Source: Glebionis coronaria (Eukaryota > Streptophyta > Magnoliopsida > Asterales > Asteraceae). From it: 64,000 nt of DNA. The translations under genes were made by a program, and so were the position numbers. Positions 59,198 through 64,000 of this stretch are shown here, in pieces. The notes under the pieces are model-generated. The model worked only from the letters and a program-made list of their open reading frames with translations, was not told the origin of the DNA and did no database searches. The first letter of the stretch is position 1. Every line of letters begins with the position of its first letter. The stretch is taken from positions 27,291,580 to 27,355,579 of the forward strand of contig CM046881.1 in assembly GCA_025667525.1 (NCBI GenBank), in the 5' to 3' direction.

Positions 59198-60661
59198 ATG
59201 GAGAACCAAACACAGACCACTGATCATCATCGACACCGTAGAATAATATTGTTTCCTTTACCATATCAAGGTCACTTGAACCCGATGATGCAGCTTGCCA
59301 ACATACTATACTCCAAAGGCTTTAGTATCACAATCCTTCATACAAACTTCAACGCACCCAAAACGTCTAATTATCCTCACTTTACTTTCAAAGCTATCCT
59401 TGACAACGAGCCTCAGGACGAACGTTATACCAATTTAGCGTCACAAGGCTTGGGAAGTTTTTCTCGCGTGCCTCTGATTAATCAGTATGGTGCAAATGAG
59501 TTACGTCAAGAAGTGGAAGTTTTGCTAAGAGATGGACAAGTATCGTGTTTGATCACAAATGCACTTTGGCACTTTACGCAATCTGTCGCTTATAGCCTTA
59601 ACCTCCCTCGACTTGTTTTGAGGACAAGCAGCTTGTTTTGTTTTCTTTTGTTTGCTTCCATACCCCTTTTTGATGATCATGGTTACTACGAACTTTTTGA
59701 TAACCGTAAGATATATTTCTAAACGTATTACATATAAAAACTACTAATCTGTTTTAACGTATTAACCGTAATCACTTGTTTGATTTCATGAGTTCTAGAT
59801 TTGGAAGAACAAGTGGTAGAATTTCCAATCCTAAAAGTGAAAGACATCCTAAAGATGGGTTTCAGGAGTAAGAATGATATTAGTGGCGAGTTGATAGGTA
59901 GCATGGTGAAGCAAACGAAAGCATCTTCAGGAATTATATGGAACTCGATCAAGGAACTCGAAGAACCTGAGCTTGAAATGGTGTTGCGTGACTTTCCTGT
60001 ACCGAGTTTCCTAATACCATTTCCAAAACATCTTACAGCCTCGTCTAGTAGCTTACTAGAACAAGATCGAACCTTTTTCCCATGGCTAGACCAACAACCA
60101 CCTAATTCTGTACTATATGTTAGTTTCGGTAGTGTTAGTCAAGTGGAAGACAAAGATTTCTTGGAAATAGCTCATGGGTTGGTCGATAGCAAACGTGCGT
60201 TTGTATGGGTGGTTAGACCTGGGTTCATTAAGGGTTCAGACTGGCTAGAACCATTGCCTGATGGTCTCGTCAGTGAAAAGGGACGGATAGTGAAATGGGC
60301 TCCTCAACAAGAAGTGCTAGCTCATAAAGCAATTGGTGCATTTTGGACTCATAGTGGATGGAACTCGACTTTGGAGAGCCTTTGTGAAGGTGTTCCTATG
60401 ATTTGTTCGCCTTTTTTTGGTGATCAACCATTAAACGCGAGATACATTAGCGAAGTTACTAAGGTGGGCGTGTATTTGGAGAATGGTTGGCAAAGAGAAG
60501 CTATAGCAAATGCGATTGGAAGGGTGATGATGGATCAAGAGATTAGAGAGAGGGCTAAAGTTGTGAAACAAAAGTTAGATGTTTCTTTGATTAAGGGTGG
60601 TTCTTCGTATGAATCATTGGACTCCCTAGCCGCTTACATTTCTTCGTTGACACATACATGA
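59198..60661 (+). CDS. UDP-glycosyltransferase, UGT76-like, copy 1
   Basis: Exon 1 is 59198-59705; a 93-base intron (GT at 59706, AG at 59798); exon 2 is 59799-60661; 456 residues. The start is the ATG at 59198 (CCTATGG). Family-1 UGTs move glucose from UDP-glucose to small lipophilic acceptors in the cytosol. Catalytic His26 is in PYQGHLNP. The 44-residue PSPG box spans ~336-379, from WAPQQ to FGDQ; its final Gln favours UDP-glucose. The sequence closely resembles Stevia UGT76G-type enzymes, which share this intron position in my memory. Odd point: residue 121 is Asn (codon 59558-59560) where copy 2 and the family have the Asp partner of the catalytic His, so activity may be reduced or lost. 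The frame is intact. The acceptor cannot be read from sequence. Confidence 0.9.
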
Positions 60662-60778
60662 ATCAAACATGATACATGCTCCATCTAGCCTATGTCATAA
60701 AATGAACTCCCTAGCCTAAGTTTATCAAATCCTTATTCACCTTGTTATAAGAAAATTTGGAGTCATATTTGACTATCG

Positions 60779-60785
60779 AATAAAA
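60779..60785 (+). terminator. Possible polyadenylation signal of UGT copy 1
   Basis: AATAAAA lies 118 bases after the stop, with the same position and sequence in copy 2 (63929-63935). Confidence 0.5.
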
Positions 60786-60790
60786 TTTAT

Positions 60791-62102
60791 TCGAACTCTC
60801 GCCTAGTTATGTTTATATTATTATCCGCTTCGCCTGAGCAAAATACAGACAATAGGGTCTCACAGAAAAGTACAAAAAAATTCATAAAATATAAGTCTTT
60901 GTGTACTTTTCTGTGTGACTCTGTATACTTTTTATATTCTTATCATGTGTTTTAGGGCACAAGATAAAAAAATTTCTATTATAAAGTAGACATCAAATTC
61001 TAAAATTGCAAGAAAAACCATTATCGAGTATTCGAGTCTCCATTTGCACATATGTTTGTTTTATGGTTCAATTTATGACACTGAATTTTTTTTATATATT
61101 TGAGTGGCATAATTATATAAACAAAAGAAAAATACTAGCAGAAAAAGAAACTAAAAATACACAGTTCAATCTATGACATTTTAGATATCATTTAAACTTT
61201 AACTGTGATAATTATAAAAAAATAAAAAAACCCAAGAGACTCGTTATTTTTTCTTGTAAGTCGACGATATAAAAAATCAAAATATATTTTTTTTTTCCTT
61301 TTTTTTTTCTAGCTATTTTTGTCATTTTCTTTCTTTTATTTAATTACTCGAGAATAAAATGTAACTTCCATAATTGTCTATTCCAAGGCACTTGCTGTCG
61401 TATTCAGTTCTTGAAACAATTAAATCATACATACAAAGATAATCTAACCAATTTAGTACTAACAATTAAGTTAAAATATTGTTATCTGGAACCAATTGTT
61501 GAAAAAACTTTTAGAACATGTGATTTGGTGGTACATGTGTAGTTTGGGCTGAGGTTAGATAGAGAGGTTTGGTCCCATATCTAGTTGAGGAAAACAGAAA
61601 ATATATGTATAACCATTTATTTCTAAAATGTGTAAAATGGCGAAAATATTTTAAGCTCAATGCATTTTTTTATATCAATCAGACTTTTTTCAAAAATTTA
61701 GTTCGACCCAGATTAACCTAGTTAGTCTGAGATTGAAATTAAACCTAACCAATATTCAAATAGACTTCTTTTCTCAAAACATTAACTCGCAAACCTAATT
61801 TACGTGTCATAATTAATATTAGTATTTGAACTTTCAACCATTTAGTTTAAAAACTTCTCGCAAATACTATTAAGATACAATCTCTTTGGTTAATTTTGAA
61901 AGCCGTCTCACGCAACGTGATAAAACACGAAAAAACATACATTGAAAGTTAGCACGTATTTATTTATAGATCCACAAATTTTTTTTAATTTATAAAATTA
62001 GCTTTTGAATCCATAAAAAACTTGCGACGTTTGTTACTCACTTACATTCTAGGGCTATATGTTCTTAACATATTGGTTCATAGCAATAATAAGGTAACTT
62101 GT
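60791..62102. other. Spacer between the UGT copies
   Basis: A/T-rich, no ORF above chance, no RNA gene or clear repeat recognised. It contains poly-T/A runs near 61260-61320. Confidence 0.6.
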
Positions 62103-62296
62103 AATAACAAAAAAACATGTCTGAATATGTAACTGCCAACTTTTCTTTCTAAAGCATGTCACCTAGGTTCAACTTATATTTTCCTTTGATCACCTTTGAT
62201 GGTTAAATCCATTGAGAAAATAACAAAAAGAGAATCGTTGTTCATACCTAATATAAGCCTTGATTATGTCGACCCTCCTGAAATGCCATATTTTTC

Positions 62297-62306
62297 TATA
62301 AAAATA
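62297..62306 (+). promoter_or_regulatory. TATA-like box of UGT copy 2
   Basis: TATAAAAATA lies about 50 bases before the ATG at 62348. The matching position in copy 1 (about 59138-59149) reads CTAAAAAAATAA, without TATA. Confidence 0.55.
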
Positions 62307-62347
62307 AAACAAAATCTGTCACAACTCACAAACATCAGTTGTTTCCT

Positions 62348-63811
62348 ATGGAAAACCAAACACAGACCACTGATCATCGACGACGCCGTAGAATAATACT
62401 GTTTCCGTTACCATATCAAGGTCACTTGAACCCGATGATGCAGCTTGCCAACATACTATACTCCAAAGGCTTTAGTATCACAGTCCTTCATACAAACTTC
62501 AACGCACCCAAAACGTCTAATTATCCTCACTTTACTTTCAAATCTATCCTTGACAACGAGCCTCAAGACGAACGTTATACCAATTTAGCGTCACAAGGCT
62601 TAGGAAGTTTTTCTCGCGTTCTTCTAATGAATCAGTATGGTGCAGATGCGTTACGTCAAGAAGTGGAAGTTTTGCTAAGAGATGGACAAGTATCGTGTTT
62701 GATCACAGATGCGCTTTGGCACTTTACGCAATCTGTCGCTGATAGCCTTAACCTGCCACGACTTGTTTTGAGGACAAGCAGCTTGTTTTGTTTTCTCTTA
62801 TATGCTTCCATACCCCTTTTTGATGATCATGGTTACTACAAACTTTCTGATGACCGTAAGATATATTTCTAAATGTACTATGTATAAAAACTACTAATCT
62901 GTTTTATCGTATTAACCGTAATCACTTGTTTGATTTCATGAGTTCTAGATTTGGAAGAACAAGTGGTAGAATTTCCAATCCTAAAAGTGAAAGACATCCT
63001 AAAGATGGGTTTCAAGAGTAAGAATGATATTGGTGGCGAGTTGATAGGTAACATGGTGAAGCAAACAAAAGCATCTTCAGGAATTATATGGAACTCGATC
63101 AAGGAACTCGAAGAACCTGAACTTGAAATGATGTTGCGTGACTTTCCTGTACCGAGTTTCCTAATACCATTTCCAAAACATCTTACAGCCTCGTCTAGTA
63201 GCTTACTAGAACAAGATCGAACCTTTTTCCCATGGCTAGACCAACAACCACCTAATTCTGTACTATATGTTAGTTTCGGTAGTGTTAGTCAAGTGGAAGA
63301 CAAAGATTTCTTGGAAATAGCTCATGGGTTGGTCGATAGCAAACGTGCGTTTGTATGGGTGGTTAGACCTGGGTTCATTAAGGGTTCAGACTGGCTAGAA
63401 CCATTGCCTGATGGTCTCGTCAGTGAAAGGGGACGGATAGTGAAATGGGCTCCTCAACAAGAAGTGCTAGCTCATAAAGCAATTGGTGCATTTTGGACTC
63501 ATAGTGGATGGAACTCAACTTTGGAGAGCCTTTGTGAAGGTGTTCCTATGATTTGTTCGCCTTTTTTTGGTGATCAACCATTAAACGCGAGATATATTAG
63601 CGAAGTTACTAAGGTGGGCGTGTATTTGGAGAATGGTTGGCAAAGAGAAGCTATAGCAAGTGCGATAGAAAGAGTAATGATGGATAAAGAGATTAGAGAG
63701 AGGGCTAAATTTGTGAAACAAAAGTTAGACGTTTCTTTGATTAAGGGTGGTTCTTCGTATGAATCATTGGACTCCCTAGCCGCTTACATTTCTTCGTTGA
63801 CACGTACATAA
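62348..63811 (+). CDS. UDP-glycosyltransferase, UGT76-like, copy 2
   Basis: Exon 1 is 62348-62855; a 93-base intron (62856-62948, GT-AG); exon 2 is 62949-63811; 456 residues. All elements of an active family-1 enzyme are present: His26 in PYQGHLNP, Asp121 in LITDALWHF (the catalytic dyad partner), and a canonical 44-residue PSPG box ending in Gln at ~379. It differs from copy 1 at roughly 25 residues, most in the N-terminal acceptor-binding half (for example SRVLLMNQYGADAL versus SRVPLINQYGANEL). It is the better candidate for a working gene. UGT76 enzymes glucosylate terpenoids and other acceptors, but the substrate here is unknown. Confidence 0.92.
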
Positions 63812-64000
63812 ATCAAACATGATACATGCTTCATCTAGACTATGTCATAAAATGAACTCCCTGGCCTAAGTTTATCAAATCCTTACTCTCCTTATTATGA
63901 GAAAATTTGGAGTCATATTTGACAATCGAATAAAATTTCACACAATGTAAAGATTCCGCTTCGATATAATTTTAGAAGTTGTCATTATACATATTAAGAA
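63812..64000 (+). other. 3' flank of UGT copy 2
   Basis: Bases 63812-63940 match 60662-60790 and carry an AATAAAA signal at 63929-63935. After that the copies diverge. Confidence 0.7.

Larger units (their letters stand above)
57677..60790 (+). repeat. Tandem duplication unit, copy 1
   Basis: Upstream block (57677-57858), gene and ~130 bases of 3' flank match 62103-63940. The unit is ~1.85 kb without the promoter insertion. Confidence 0.88.
62103..63940 (+). repeat. Tandem duplication unit, copy 2
   Basis: Partner of 57677-60790. The spacer 60791-62102 is A/T-rich, has no match to copy 1's upstream DNA, and shows no gene. Confidence 0.88.

Noticed and set aside
59706..59722. Exon 1 read through into a stop, which would make the UGT a truncated pseudogene
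   Set aside because: A GT-AG intron of 93 bases at the same place in both copies restores the frame exactly and joins conserved sequence.

Overview
This window is plant nuclear DNA, most likely from the daisy family (Asteraceae). Two things point there. Two tandem glycosyltransferase genes at the right end are of the UGT76 type known from Stevia. The retrotransposon accessory and gag proteins are of types I recall from daisy-family genomes such as Tanacetum. I see no bacterial genes, tRNA, rRNA or CRISPR array. About 57 kb is a nest of LTR retrotransposons; the last 7 kb is a small gene cluster.

Layout. (1) 1-12918, + strand: a Ty1/copia element whose 5' LTR is slightly cut by the window edge. 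It has gag, protease, integrase, reverse transcriptase (RT) and RNase H, then an unusual ~4 kb accessory ORF with its own candidate promoter. (2) 13824-24715, + strand: a Ty3/gypsy Athila-like element with both LTRs and a perfect GTCTA target-site duplication. (3) 24716-35976, - strand: a second, much more broken Athila-like element. Its 3' LTR region was the target of element 2 and probably of element 1 (12919-13823 looks like more of the same region). (4) 35977-42815 and 56478-57107, + strand: remains of a copia element with a long coiled-coil gag-like polyprotein but no pol, plus one LTR. (5) 42816-56472, - strand: a Tekay-like chromovirus with a perfect TATTC target-site duplication, inserted into element 4. 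It has an extra ORF before gag, and one of its LTRs has gained 1.49 kb of foreign, possibly mitochondrial, DNA. (6) 57454-59106: a short MITE-like sequence and a Helitron-like insertion. (7) 59198-63811: two two-exon UGT genes about 3.15 kb apart, each predicting 456 residues.

How the parts relate. The retroelements show successive insertions dated by their target-site duplications, and nearly every ORF is broken by stops or frameshifts, so I annotate them as pseudogenes. The UGT pair is the only clearly intact gene content. The copies differ in informative ways: copy 1 carries Asn where copy 2 has the Asp of the His-Asp catalytic dyad, has ~1.24 kb of repeat DNA in its promoter, and has lost the TATA-like sequence that copy 2 keeps. 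Copy 2 therefore looks like the functional gene and copy 1 a decaying or re-purposed duplicate.

I did not find a clearly new multi-gene system. The best leads are the UGT pair, the copia accessory ORF with its internal promoter, the chromovirus pre-gag ORF, and the foreign insert in one LTR. All comparisons were made by eye, and family assignments rest on remembered motifs.
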